Below, piece after piece: positions 7,699 through 16,268 of a stretch of DNA of 64,000 bases (its first letter is position 1; the number at the start of each line of letters is the position of its first letter). Location: NCBI RefSeq assembly GCF_011759365.1, contig NZ_JAARLZ010000007.1, forward strand, positions 186,001 through 250,000, in the 5' to 3' direction. The notes beneath the pieces were generated by a model. That model saw nothing but the letters and a program-made list of their open reading frames with translations. It searched no databases and was not told where the DNA came from. The position numbers and the translations under genes are program-made. This stretch comes from Luteibacter anthropi (GTDB lineage Bacteria > Pseudomonadota > Gammaproteobacteria > Xanthomonadales > Rhodanobacteraceae).

Positions 7699-8979
7699 TC
7701 ATGCGTGCGTGTCCCACCAGGCTTCGATGGCTTCCACGGCGCCGAGGCAGTCCGTGTAGCGGTTGTACAGCGGGGTGGGCGAAAGACGGATCACGTCGGG
7801 CTCGCGCCAGTCGCCGATGACGCCGTGCTTTTCCAGATGGCCGAACAGTGCACGTCCTGCGTCGCGGCCTGCGCGTACGCGGATCGAGAGTTGGGCGCCG
7901 CGTTGCTGGGGATCGTTGGGCGTGACGATGTCCAGCGTGTCGTCCAGGCGTTCGCGGATGAGCCAGTCGAGGTAGGCGGTGAGGCGACGGCTCTTCGCCA
8001 CCAGGGCCGGCATGCCTGCGCGCTGGAATACATCGAGCGAGGCACGCAACGGCGCGAGGGCCATGATCGGCGGATTCGAGAGCTGCCAGCCATCCGCACC
8101 GGGCGTCGGCACGAAGGTGGGGCCCATCTGGAAGCGCGTGGTCTTGTCGTGTCCCCACCAGCCGGCGAAGCGGGGCACGTCGGCCTTCGCATGACGCTCG
8201 TGTACGAAGGCGCCCGCGACGGCACCCGGGCCTGCGTTGAGGTATTTGTAGGTGCACCACACGGCGAAATCGGGGCCGTCGTCGTGCAGGGCCAGCGGCA
8301 GATTGCCCGCCGCGTGCGCAAGGTCGAAGCCCACGAGGCAGCCGACGGCGTGACCGGCCTTAACGATGCGACGGATATCGAACACCTGGCCCGTGCGGTA
8401 TTGCACGCCCGGCAGCAGCACCAGTGCCACTCGGTGTCCGTGCTCGGCGATGGCGCCTTCGATGGCGGCCATGGACAGCGTGCCGCCGGGGCCGTCGGGC
8501 TGTAGTTCGATGAGATCGGTGGCCGGGTCGAAACCGTGGAAGCGCACCTGTGATTCCAGCGCGTAGCGATCGGTGGGGAAGGCGCCGGCTTCCATGAGGA
8601 TGGCCGGTCGTTCCGGGGTGGGGCGGTAGAAACTCACCATCATCAGGTGCAGGTTTACGCCCAGCGAGTTCATGGCGACCACTTCGTGCGGCTTCGCGCC
8701 GACGAGGTTCGCCAGTCCATCGCGCACATACTCGTGGTAGTGCAGCCACGGCGAGCGCCCGCGGAAGTGGGCCTCCACGGCGAGGGTGGACCAGTCTTCC
8801 AGTTCCGCCTGCAACGCAGCGGCGACGCCCTTCGGCTGAAGACCCAGCGAATTGCCGCAGAAGTACAGCGTGTCGCGGCCGTCGTGGGGAGGAATATGGA
8901 ACTGGTCGCGGAAAGCGCGCAACGGATCGGCGGCGTCCTGGGCGTCGGCCCAGGCGCGCGTGGCTTCGAATGAGGTCAT
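7699..8979 (-). CDS. kynU: Kynureninase
   Basis: A 426-residue PLP enzyme that cleaves kynurenine to anthranilate and alanine, or 3-hydroxykynurenine to 3-hydroxyanthranilate. Seen are LYFCGNSLGLQPKG near the N-terminus, LLPGVQYRTGQVFDI in the middle, FDLAHAAGNLPL with the PLP-binding Asp, and the Schiff-base lysine in TYKYLNAGPG. The chain ends with IRLSPTPLYNRYTD, as is typical. The start at 8979 (MTSFEATRAW) was chosen because an upstream in-frame extension to 9099 is low-complexity and not family-like. It sits between a secreted protein and an unknown protein in a run that includes ACMSD. Confidence 0.95.
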   Translation of the reverse strand: MTSFEATRAWADAQDAADPLRAFRDQFHIPPHDGRDTLYFCGNSLGLQPKGVAAALQAELEDWSTLAVEAHFRGRSPWLHYHEYVRDGLANLVGAKPHEVVAMNSLGVNLHLMMVSFYRPTPERPAILMEAGAFPTDRYALESQVRFHGFDPATDLIELQPDGPGGTLSMAAIEGAIAEHGHRVALVLLPGVQYRTGQVFDIRRIVKAGHAVGCLVGFDLAHAAGNLPLALHDDGPDFAVWCTYKYLNAGPGAVAGAFVHERHAKADVPRFAGWWGHDKTTRFQMGPTFVPTPGADGWQLSNPPIMALAPLRASLDVFQRAGMPALVAKSRRLTAYLDWLIRERLDDTLDIVTPNDPQQRGAQLSIRVRAGRDAGRALFGHLEKHGVIGDWREPDVIRLSPTPLYNRYTDCLGAVEAIEAWWDTHA

Positions 8980-8998
8980 GGGGAAGCGCTCAACGGGA

Positions 8999-9496
8999 TC
9001 AGGAGGGCATGCTGGCCGCGACATCGGCGCAGCCCTTGTCGAAGGTGGCGCCGAACTTTGCATCGTTGGCGGGGCGGATGCAGCGTAGCTGGATGGCATA
9101 GCCGCTGGCGAAGAAGTAGCGCTCGTAATAGGCGAGCTTCACCGTGCCTTCCTTCGCGGAATAGACGTTCTCGGTGGGCATCGCCGGCTTGCCGGCCGCA
9201 TATTCCTTGAGCGTGGTGGCACGATTGCGCAACTCGCCGGAAAACTGCTGGAAGGCGATCAGGCTGGGCACTTTCTTCAGCGTGACCGAGACGCGTGCCA
9301 GCGTGGCGTCGGCGGCACCGGCACCGGGCACCTGGAAGACCTGGCTTTCGGTTTCGCCTTCGGACTGCATGATGGATACCCAGCTATTGGGTACCGCAAA
9401 GCGGATATCGCCGCCTGCCATGCTGATGTCGGTGGCAACGGCGGAGGCACTTGCCAGGAGCAGGGCAAGCGCGAGGAAGGGCTGCGGACGGATCAC
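8999..9496 (-). CDS. Secreted protein of unknown function in the kynurenine cluster
   Basis: A 165-residue protein starting at GTG 9496, preceded by GAGGGGAACAACGA. A longer in-frame extension to 9661 antisense to the next gene is rejected because the signal peptide starts here: a hydrophobic stretch ending ASASAVAT at about residue 23. The mature part begins DISMAGGDIRFAVPNSW and contains two cysteines (LRCIRP and KGCADV) that may pair. No family is recognised. It is 19 bases upstream of kynU and 97 bases downstream of the ACMSD gene on the same strand, so likely in the same transcript, though export is odd for a tryptophan-degradation operon. Confidence 0.7.
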   Translation of the reverse strand: MIRPQPFLALALLLASASAVATDISMAGGDIRFAVPNSWVSIMQSEGETESQVFQVPGAGAADATLARVSVTLKKVPSLIAFQQFSGELRNRATTLKEYAAGKPAMPTENVYSAKEGTVKLAYYERYFFASGYAIQLRCIRPANDAKFGATFDKGCADVAASMPS

Positions 9497-9593
9497 TCGT
9501 TGTTCCCCTCGGTCTGGACGCGGCCCGGCCGCGTAACCGCGGCATTTTCGCACAAGCTGCGTGGGCGTCGCGCCCGCCGGGCTGTGCGCCGCG

Positions 9594-10619
9594 TCACGCC
9601 ACGGCGGCCACCGGCTGGAAACGTTGCAGGGGCACGCCCAGCCATTCCAGGGCGGTGCCATGAAACAGGCGTGCCCGGGCGGTGTCGTCCAGGCCCAGTG
9701 CTTCGATGCCGCTGCCCGGTTCCTGCTCGCCCAGCGGGAATGGGTAGTCGGTGCCGAGCATCACGCGGTCGTTGCCCACGGCCGAGAGCAGGTAGCGTAG
9801 GGCCGCATCGTCGTGCACGCAGGAGTCGTAGAAAAAGCGCGAGAGGTATTCGCGCGGGTTGCGGGCGTTGTCCGTGGCCACGAGGTCGGGACGCATGCGG
9901 AAGCCGTGTTCGATGCGGCCGATGGAGTAGGGGAAGCTGCCACCGCCATGGGCCAGCATCACCCGCAGCGAAGGCAGGCGCTCCAGCACGCCGCCGAAGA
10001 TCAGTGCGCAGGCGGCGCGCGATTGCTCCGCGGGCATGCCTACCAGCCACGGCAGCCAGTATTTGGGCATGGTGTCGGTGCCCATCATGTCCCACGGATG
10101 CACGAGGACCGCCGCGCCGAGGTCGGCAGCCGCTTCGAAGAAGGGGAACAGCTCGGGGGCGTCGAGGTTCCAGGCATTGCAGTGCGAGCCGATCTGCACG
10201 CCTTGCAGACCCAGTTCGTCGATGCAGCGTTCCAGCTCGCGGATGGCCAGATCGGGCGATTGCAGCGGCACCGTGCCGATGCCGGCGTAATGGCGGCGGT
10301 GCGTTTCGCACACGGCGGCCATGTCGTCGTTGAGGTGGGTGTGCAGTTCGAGGGCCTGATGGCCTTTGGCCCAGTACGAGAACATCACCGGCACCGTGGA
10401 CACCACCTGCACGCCGACGCCGAAACGGGCGTAGTCGGCGATGCGATGGGCCGGGTCGAAGGCCGACTCCCACACTTCGCGGAAGAATTTGCCGTCTTTG
10501 TAGATGCGGTGATGGCCCTGGGAGTGGGTCATCACCGGAAAGCGGATGTCGCCGTAGCGGGCCGCCAGATCGGGCCAGTCACGGGGCAGGATGTGCGCGT
10601 GCGTGTCGATCTTCAGCAT
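9594..10619 (-). CDS. 2-amino-3-carboxymuconate-6-semialdehyde decarboxylase
   Basis: A 341-residue amidohydrolase-superfamily decarboxylase (ACMSD). It removes CO2 from the ring-cleavage product of 3-hydroxyanthranilate, sending tryptophan carbon to degradation rather than to quinolinate and NAD. Metal and active-site motifs are visible: THAHILPRDW at the N-terminus, VLVHPWDMMGTD, MLAHGGGSFPY and MLGTDYPFPLG. Length matches the family. It is the first gene of the minus-strand kynurenine run; the monooxygenase and dioxygenase expected to make its substrate are not in the window. Confidence 0.92.
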   Translation of the reverse strand: MLKIDTHAHILPRDWPDLAARYGDIRFPVMTHSQGHHRIYKDGKFFREVWESAFDPAHRIADYARFGVGVQVVSTVPVMFSYWAKGHQALELHTHLNDDMAAVCETHRRHYAGIGTVPLQSPDLAIRELERCIDELGLQGVQIGSHCNAWNLDAPELFPFFEAAADLGAAVLVHPWDMMGTDTMPKYWLPWLVGMPAEQSRAACALIFGGVLERLPSLRVMLAHGGGSFPYSIGRIEHGFRMRPDLVATDNARNPREYLSRFFYDSCVHDDAALRYLLSAVGNDRVMLGTDYPFPLGEQEPGSGIEALGLDDTARARLFHGTALEWLGVPLQRFQPVAAVA

Positions 10620-10687
10620 GCCCCGAGTGTATGGCCGGACGCGCCGGGATGCCTCTGGCGGTGCAGCAATCCATGCGGAGCGGCTCT

Positions 10688-10806
10688 TGTAGGAGCGCGC
10701 CTTGCGCGCGACCCCTGCCTTGCGCCACGACCGGTCGCGCGCGAGGCGCGCTCCTACAGGGGTGTGACATGGCGTGACAGCGGTCGCGCGCAGGCGCGCT
10801 CCTACA
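10688..10806. repeat. Cluster of three REP elements
   Basis: Copies at 10688-10713 (forward), 10733-10758 (reverse) and 10782-10806 (reverse, one base shorter). The third overlaps the end of the FUSC gene and supplies its TAG stop codon. Confidence 0.9.
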
Positions 10807-12871
10807 TGGGGGCGGTGCTGCGGCGGGTTACTACGTGGGCGATGGTGTCCACGTTATCCGTGAGACGGTCGGTGAGGCGGCCCACGGCGTCGGCGAATTC
10901 GCGGTCCTTGCTGCGCGACAGCGCGTCCACCAGGGCGCGCTGGTGTTCGCGCAACGCAGGCGGCACCGGGATGCCTTCGATGCGCGTGAGCGCTTCGGCC
11001 TGGCGGCGCAGTTCGACGGAGGCCTCATGGATGAACGGGCCCACATGTGTCCATTCCTCCGGTACATCGCCCACGTCGATCAGCGCTTCCAGCGTCATCG
11101 CGGTACGCGCCAGACGATTGCCGTTGGCGTATAGCGTCTCTGCCAGCTCCTGCAGGACGCCCGGCGTGCCGGGTTCCGCGCGCATGCGATCCACGGATGC
11201 CAATGCATTCGTGCGTGCGGTGCGGGTGGACATGCGCACCTCGTGCCGCCGTCCCGCATCGGCGGGAGCGACCAGTGCATCGAGGTAGTCGGCATAGGCG
11301 CAGAGCATGTCCGATAACGCATTGCGTGCACGGTGTCGCTCCCAGGACGGCCACACCACGTAGGCAAGCAGGGCCATGGCGCTGCCCAGCGCCGTATTGA
11401 GCACGCGGTCGTGCATGGCGTGGTTGGATTCCACGCCTTCGAAGGCGAGCAGCACCACGACGGTGCCGGTCAGTGCCGCCACGGCGATGCCGTAATGCGC
11501 ACCGGCCAGATAGCGGAAGATCACGCACAGCGTACCCAGCATCAGGATGTGCGCCCAGGTCTCGTCCGGTGTGAAACGCAGCAGCAGACTGGTGATGACC
11601 AGGCCCAGCACGGTGCCGGCCACGCGCAACAGGCCGAAATTGAAGGTGGCGGCGAAGTCCGGGCGCAGCACGATGGCGGCGGTCATGGGCAGCCAGTAAC
11701 CATGCGGCAGCTCGAAATAGCGCGACGCGGCGAAGGCGAGGGTAAGCACCACGGCGCAACGCACCGCGTGACGGAAGGCCACCGAGCCCGGGGTGATATT
11801 CGCGCGCAGGGTCGCCAGGGCGGAGGCACTGCGCAGTGTTTCCGGCAGGGTGGTTTCGGCGCGTTGCGCGCGTTCTTCACCACGGCTGCCGGCCCAGTTG
11901 GCGTTACGCACCACGGCGGCGAGCTGGCCCGATAGCGCCTGGATATGCGCGGACAAACCCGTGCCCGAGCTGCCGGCGAGCAGTGCCCGTTCGCTCGCGC
12001 GCAACGTGGCCAGGGCACGCTCCGCGCGCTGCGGTGGCTCGGCCGCGTCGAGCGCTTCGGCCACGGCGGTAAGCACGCGGGAGGCATCCTGGCGGAACAT
12101 CTCGCCCATGCCGTCGCGCCGCGTTTCCAGCTCCGCCATGGCGACCAGTTCGAGACGGATACGCTCGGCCAGCTCGAGCAGCACGCGGAAGGCTTCCATG
12201 GCACGGCCGTGTGCGTGGTATCGGCCGAGCAGGGTGACCTGCAAGGTGTTCATGGCGTCGGTGAGGCCGGGGGCTTCACCGTCCTTCTGCGGCTTGCGGG
12301 CCAGATCCGAAAGCCCGCGATAGACATCGGCCAGCGCCAGGCGCTCGGGGCGATACCGTTGCAGCGGCCACGCGGCAATGGAAAACAAGGCCAGCAACAT
12401 GCCGCCGGCGAAAATCAGCCCGCCGCCCGACAGTGCGCCGCGCAGATCCTGCGGTGTGGCCGCCGTGATCACCAGCAGGAGCATGCTGGTCATGCCCACG
12501 CGGGCGATATCGGGGCCGAACACCACGAGCATGCCGCCGAGGAAGCCGCAGAGGGCGCAGGCGATGCTCATGGGCAGGATGTAATTGCCGATGAGAAAGC
12601 CCACCAGCGAAGCGGCGCCGGCGGTCAGCGCGGCGAGGAACAGGCGGCTGAGGCGTTGCTGGTAGGGACCGGGCTGGTCCGAGAACATGGTGTCCAGCGC
12701 ACCGGCGGCGATGCCAATGCCGACCTGCGGGTGTCCGCTGTAGAGGCCGATGGCGAGCGGCAGGACGACCGCCGCGGTGTTGCGCAGCGCGACCCGCATG
12801 GGGACGTCGGGTCGTTTCGTCCGGATCAGCGCGTCGACGACGCTGGCGCGGAACGAGTAGCCGTTGCTCAT
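10802..12871 (-). CDS. FUSC-family inner-membrane protein (YccS/aromatic acid efflux type)
   Basis: A 689-residue membrane protein. Two hydrophobic blocks, each with several spans, lie near residues 25-170 (for example VVLPLAIGLYSGHPQVGIGI and LSRLFLAALTAGAASLVGFLIG) and about 375-520 (HGYWLPMTAAIVLRPDFAAT), separated by a helical cytoplasmic domain and followed by another. This two-block layout is that of the fusaric-acid-resistance/YccS family. The substrate is unknown. The start at 12871 (MSNGYSF) was preferred to 12934. The stop codon is provided by a REP repeat. No HlyD-type partner is next to it. Confidence 0.85.
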   Translation of the reverse strand: MSNGYSFRASVVDALIRTKRPDVPMRVALRNTAAVVLPLAIGLYSGHPQVGIGIAAGALDTMFSDQPGPYQQRLSRLFLAALTAGAASLVGFLIGNYILPMSIACALCGFLGGMLVVFGPDIARVGMTSMLLLVITAATPQDLRGALSGGGLIFAGGMLLALFSIAAWPLQRYRPERLALADVYRGLSDLARKPQKDGEAPGLTDAMNTLQVTLLGRYHAHGRAMEAFRVLLELAERIRLELVAMAELETRRDGMGEMFRQDASRVLTAVAEALDAAEPPQRAERALATLRASERALLAGSSGTGLSAHIQALSGQLAAVVRNANWAGSRGEERAQRAETTLPETLRSASALATLRANITPGSVAFRHAVRCAVVLTLAFAASRYFELPHGYWLPMTAAIVLRPDFAATFNFGLLRVAGTVLGLVITSLLLRFTPDETWAHILMLGTLCVIFRYLAGAHYGIAVAALTGTVVVLLAFEGVESNHAMHDRVLNTALGSAMALLAYVVWPSWERHRARNALSDMLCAYADYLDALVAPADAGRRHEVRMSTRTARTNALASVDRMRAEPGTPGVLQELAETLYANGNRLARTAMTLEALIDVGDVPEEWTHVGPFIHEASVELRRQAEALTRIEGIPVPPALREHQRALVDALSRSKDREFADAVGRLTDRLTDNVDTIAHVVTRRSTAPM

Positions 12872-12944
12872 GGTGTGCTGGTTTTCATCCGTTGAACGAA
12901 AGATTCTGCCCCAGTCTTCCTGACTGGAACGCAAGCGGCAAGGC

Positions 12945-12976
12945 GGGACGGCGACATCGGGCGATGTCGCCGTCCC
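12945..12976. terminator. Perfect 15-bp-stem hairpin downstream of efpL
   Basis: GGGACGGCGACATCG and its exact complement flank two bases. It lies seven bases beyond the efpL stop codon on the transcribed strand. No U-run follows, so it may stabilise the mRNA end, or be a protein site, rather than act as a simple intrinsic terminator. Confidence 0.55.
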
Positions 12977-12983
12977 GGTGCGA

Positions 12984-13550
12984 TCACGAGGCGCGGCCCG
13001 CGAATTCGCCGGTGAGGGTGTTCACCCACACCTTTTCATCGTTGGTGATGTACTCGGGCACCTGGATTTCGATGCCGGTGTTGAGCGTGGCGGGCTTGCT
13101 GCGCTTGGTGGCGCTGGCGCCCTTCATTTCCGGCGCGGTGTCCGTCACGGTGAGGATGACCGAGGTGGGCACCTGCAGGCCGACCGGCGCATCGTCGATC
13201 ACCTGCACGTAATAGCCTTCGACGTCTTCCACGATGTAGCCGGCGTTGTCGCCGACCACGGCCGCGTCCAGCGTGTACTGGGTGTAGTCCTCGTCATCCA
13301 TGAAGACGAACGCGTCGCCGTCCATGTACGAGAACTTCGCCTGGCGGCGGTCGAGGCTCACTTCCTTCAGTTCGTCGTCGGCACGCAGGCTGAGGTCGAA
13401 CTTGCGGTTGCCCGGAATCGAGTACAGCGTGAAGCGGAACGTCACGTTGCCGCCGCGCGCGGTGGGCGAGCTGCGCTCGATGTCGCGCACCTGGTACACG
13501 GTGCCGTCGTTCTCGACGACGTTGCCCTTCTTTACGTCGGATGCTTTCAT
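12984..13550 (-). CDS. efpL: Elongation factor P-like protein (EfpL/YeiP)
   Basis: A 188-residue protein with the three beta-barrel domains of EF-P: KOW-like N-terminal domain, a central domain around [14 protein letters not shown], and a C-terminal domain with [27 protein letters not shown]. The loop that reaches the peptidyl-transfer centre reads SSPTARGG with Arg at residue 32, the EfpL pattern, where canonical EF-P has a modifiable Lys or Arg in a shorter loop. EfpL helps ribosomes past polyproline and some other stalling sequences. The start at 13550 gives MKASDVKKG, matching the family. An SDR gene lies 25 bases upstream on the same strand. Confidence 0.9.
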   Translation of the reverse strand: MKASDVKKGNVVENDGTVYQVRDIERSSPTARGGNVTFRFTLYSIPGNRKFDLSLRADDELKEVSLDRRQAKFSYMDGDAFVFMDDEDYTQYTLDAAVVGDNAGYIVEDVEGYYVQVIDDAPVGLQVPTSVILTVTDTAPEMKGASATKRSKPATLNTGIEIQVPEYITNDEKVWVNTLTGEFAGRAS

Positions 13551-13575
13551 GGTGTCTGCACGTAGGTTGGTTGAA

Positions 13576-14343
13576 TCACTTCGGAGCGAGGCGGACGGCG
13601 CCGTCGAGGCGGATCGTTTCGCCGTTGAGATAGCGGCTGGTGATGAGGAAGGCGACCGTGTCCGCGAATTCCTCCGGCTTGCCCAGGCGCGAGGGGAAGG
13701 GGATGGAGGCGGAGAGTGACTCCTGCACCTGCGGCGGCATGCCATCGACCATGGGCGTCCAGAAGATGCCCGGGGCGATGGTGTTCACGCGGATGCCGAA
13801 ACGGGCCAGCTCGCGGGCCATGGGCAGGGTCATGCCGACCACGCCGCCCTTGGATGCCGAGTAGGCGGCCTGGCCGATCTGGCCTTCGTAGGCGGCGACG
13901 GAGGCGGTATTGACGATGACGCCGCGCTCGCCGTCCTCGCCCTGATCGTTGGACTGCATCAGCTGCGCGGCGGCCTTGGCCACGTTGAAGCTGCCGATGA
14001 GGTTGACCATGACGGTGCTGGAGAACGTGGACAGCGGCATGGCGCCTTCCTTGCCCAGCACGCGGCCGGCACCGAGGATGCCGGCGCAGTTCACGACGAC
14101 GTTGAGGCCACCCATGGCATCGCGCGCGGCGGCGACGTTGGCGGCTACGCCTTCTTCGGAGGTGACGTCGGTGCGCTGGAAGCTGGCATGGGCGCCGAGC
14201 GCCGCGGCAGCGGCCTGGCCCTTTTCTTCGTTGACGTCGAAGAGGGTGACCTTCGCGCCGGCGGCAACGAGACGCTGGGCCACGGCGTGGCCGAGACCGG
14301 ATGCGCCGCCGGTGATGACGGCCCTGACCTGATCGAGCTGCAT
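13576..14343 (-). CDS. Short-chain dehydrogenase (3-hydroxyacyl-CoA dehydrogenase type)
   Basis: A 255-residue classical [11 protein letters not shown] nucleotide-binding motif at residues about 11-18, VVNCAG, and the catalytic YSASK with upstream [10 protein letters not shown]. Sequence resembles the type-2 3-hydroxyacyl-CoA dehydrogenase (HSD10) group that oxidises 3-hydroxyacyl-CoA or 2-methyl-3-hydroxybutyryl-CoA with NAD. Nearby branched-chain amino acid genes (HMG-CoA lyase, acyl-CoA carboxylase) make a role in that catabolism reasonable but not proven. It precedes efpL on the same strand by 25 bases. Confidence 0.87.
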   Translation of the reverse strand: MQLDQVRAVITGGASGLGHAVAQRLVAAGAKVTLFDVNEEKGQAAAAALGAHASFQRTDVTSEEGVAANVAAARDAMGGLNVVVNCAGILGAGRVLGKEGAMPLSTFSSTVMVNLIGSFNVAKAAAQLMQSNDQGEDGERGVIVNTASVAAYEGQIGQAAYSASKGGVVGMTLPMARELARFGIRVNTIAPGIFWTPMVDGMPPQVQESLSASIPFPSRLGKPEEFADTVAFLITSRYLNGETIRLDGAVRLAPK

Positions 14344-14458
14344 GGGTACTCCAAGGATGCGTGAGGCAAAGAGGCCCAGTTTAGCCGAGGGCAGGTAGTG
14401 GCGGTTGCCGCATCGCGGCAGTGGTGGTGGCTGGCGTTGGGGTTATTTCGGCTGCGCC

Positions 14459-14534
14459 GGTCGCGCGCGGGGCGCGCTCCTACAGGGCCCCGCGCGCTGA
14501 TCCGGTGTGTAGGAGCGCGCCTTGCGCGCGACCG
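14459..14534. repeat. Inverted pair of REP elements
   Basis: Reverse copy at 14459-14484 and forward copy at 14508-14533, between the SDR start and the end of the GNAT gene. The arrangement is that of a bacterial interspersed mosaic element. Confidence 0.9.
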
Positions 14535-14554
14535 GGGACCAACGCCACGCCCGA

Positions 14555-15118
14555 CTAACCCACCACCCCCACAAGCCCACCCCGCGCCGCCAACTCGGCA
14601 AACGGCACGACAGGCACGGGCGGCACCACGGGCTCGCTGATAAAGAGGCTCCACACCCCCACATCCCACCACTGCCCCAGCTTGTACCCCGCCTTCGGCC
14701 AGACCCCCGCCGGCGCAAACCCCATGGCCTCATGCATGGCCACGCTGGTCTCGCCCGGCAATGTGATCACGCCCACGGCCTGGTTGATTCCCTGGCGCCG
14801 CATGGCTTCCAGCAAGGCGTTGTAAAGACGACGCGCAATGCCCCGACGACGAGCTTTTTCGTGGACGTAGATCGACGTCTCGGCAATCCAGTCGTATGCC
14901 GCGCGCTCGCGAAAGCGACCGGCATAGGCATAGGCGATCACTTCGCCCTCGTCCTCCCAGACCAGCCACGGATGCGTGGCCAGCCGCGTGCGGATGCGGC
15001 CGCGCATGGCCTCTTCGCCGGGCAGTTCGGTCTCGAAGGTGATCGCGCTGGTTTCCACCACGGGCGCATAGATGGCATGACACGCGGCGGCGTCGGCTTC
15101 GGTGGCGATACGGATCAC
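14555..15118 (-). CDS. GNAT acetyltransferase, phosphinothricin-acetyltransferase type
   Basis: A 187-residue GNAT enzyme starting with GTG at 15118, overlapping the previous gene's stop by four bases (GTGA). MIRIATEADAAACHAIYAPV, TFETELPG and the acetyl-CoA loop in ARRRGIARRLYNALLEAM, followed by GFAPAGVWPKAGYKLGQWWD, match the Pat/Bar and YncA-like group that acetylates phosphinothricin or methionine sulfoximine-like amines. The last about 25 residues are a hydrophobic, proline- and valine-rich tail not typical of the family and possibly a read-through extension. The real substrate is unknown. Confidence 0.85.
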   Translation of the reverse strand: MIRIATEADAAACHAIYAPVVETSAITFETELPGEEAMRGRIRTRLATHPWLVWEDEGEVIAYAYAGRFRERAAYDWIAETSIYVHEKARRRGIARRLYNALLEAMRRQGINQAVGVITLPGETSVAMHEAMGFAPAGVWPKAGYKLGQWWDVGVWSLFISEPVVPPVPVVPFAELAARGGLVGVVG

Positions 15119-16086
15119 AGCTGTTTTTCCATGAAGATGCTGGCGGCATTCGCCCGGTGCTCGCCGAAGGGCGGACAGCGGCGGTAGCCTGCGCGTTCGT
15201 AGAGTTCGACGGATTCGGTCTGGGCGGTGCCGGTCTCCAGGCGCACCACGCGCGCGCCCTGGCAGCGCACCTCGTTTTCCAGCGCTTCGAGCATCTGCTT
15301 GCCCAGGCCCATGCCGCGGCAGGCCGGCAGCACGTACATGTATTTCAGTTCGACGTAGTCGTCGTAGGCGAGCCCTGCGCCGCAGGCCAGCGGGATGTCG
15401 TCGACGCGCGCGGTCATGAAGGTGACGTGCGGGCGTTGCAGGCTGTCGATGGTGACCGACGGCGGTACCGGGTGGCGGTCCAGGTCGGACAGGTAACCGT
15501 GCAGCTGTTCGATGAGCGGGACAACGTCAGGCCGACCGGGTTCGTCGATGGCGAACGTCAGTGAGGGCGGCGTGGGCGCCACGATCAGATCGCTGTCGTT
15601 GATTCCGCGCAGGTAGAAGCGGTCGCAGCTGAAGTGCCCCGTGCCGCCCATGGGCGCGTCGATGCGGGTGAAACCGTGGCGCTGGTAGAGCGCCTGGGCC
15701 GCATCCATGCCAGTGAGCGTTTCGAGGTAGCAGCGCGAGAAGCCCGCGCGGCGCGCGGCATCGAGGCACAGGCGCATGAGTTTCGATGCCGCACCGAGAC
15801 CGCGGGCTTCCGGCAGGAAGTACATCTTGCGCAGCTCGCAGGTGTCGTCGGCACCGCCTTCCAGTGGCGCGATGCCCGCGCCGCCGATGACCTTGCCGTT
15901 TTTCTCGACAACGAAGTAGGCGCTGCGGGGCAGGGCGTAGGAGGCGGACATGCTGTCCACCTCCGGGTCATGGATGGCGAAGCCGGGGCCGTCGGCGCCG
16001 AACTCCGGCATGACGCTGCGGATCACCGCGGCGACCTGGACATCGTCGCGCGGTTCGATGGGGCGGAGGATGAGATCGGAGGACAT
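15115..16086 (-). CDS. Tandem two-domain GNAT acetyltransferase
   Basis: A 323-residue protein with two complete GNAT folds. The first (residues about 1-160) has ELRKMYFLPEARGLGAASKL as the acetyl-CoA site; the second (about 170-323) has ELKYMYVLPACRGMGLGKQM and ends with a typical YERAGYRRCPPFGEH. The two halves are related to different GNAT subgroups, so this looks like a fusion rather than a recent duplication. The start at 16086 (MSSDLILRP) is preferred to an upstream extension. It is translationally coupled to the Pat-like gene; substrates are unknown. Confidence 0.85.
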   Translation of the reverse strand: MSSDLILRPIEPRDDVQVAAVIRSVMPEFGADGPGFAIHDPEVDSMSASYALPRSAYFVVEKNGKVIGGAGIAPLEGGADDTCELRKMYFLPEARGLGAASKLMRLCLDAARRAGFSRCYLETLTGMDAAQALYQRHGFTRIDAPMGGTGHFSCDRFYLRGINDSDLIVAPTPPSLTFAIDEPGRPDVVPLIEQLHGYLSDLDRHPVPPSVTIDSLQRPHVTFMTARVDDIPLACGAGLAYDDYVELKYMYVLPACRGMGLGKQMLEALENEVRCQGARVVRLETGTAQTESVELYERAGYRRCPPFGEHRANAASIFMEKQL

Positions 16087-16151
16087 GGCCTGATGCTGCC
16101 ATGGAGGGGGTGCTGGCGTCACCGCTGTGTTGGTGGCTTGGCGTTATATCC

Positions 16152-16232
16152 GGTCGCGCGCGAGGCGCGCTCCTACAACCGCCGCCGCCTTATACGCGAC
16201 GGCCCCTGTAGGAGCGCGCCTCGCGCGCGACC
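16152..16232. repeat. Inverted pair of REP elements
   Basis: Reverse copy at 16152-16177 and forward copy at 16207-16232, filling the gap between the HMG-CoA lyase stop and the two-domain GNAT gene. Confidence 0.9.
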
Positions 16233-16268
16233 GTCCAGGCGAACACCACGCACCATCCACCGCCCCAA

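Noticed and set aside
6995-8260. Extending the unknown protein downstream of kynU to 421 residues
   Set aside because: The extra N-terminal part lies out of frame inside kynU and is arginine-rich shadow sequence.
13550-13745. N-terminal extension of efpL to 253 residues
   Set aside because: The extension overlaps the upstream SDR gene out of frame; MKASDVKKG is the family start.
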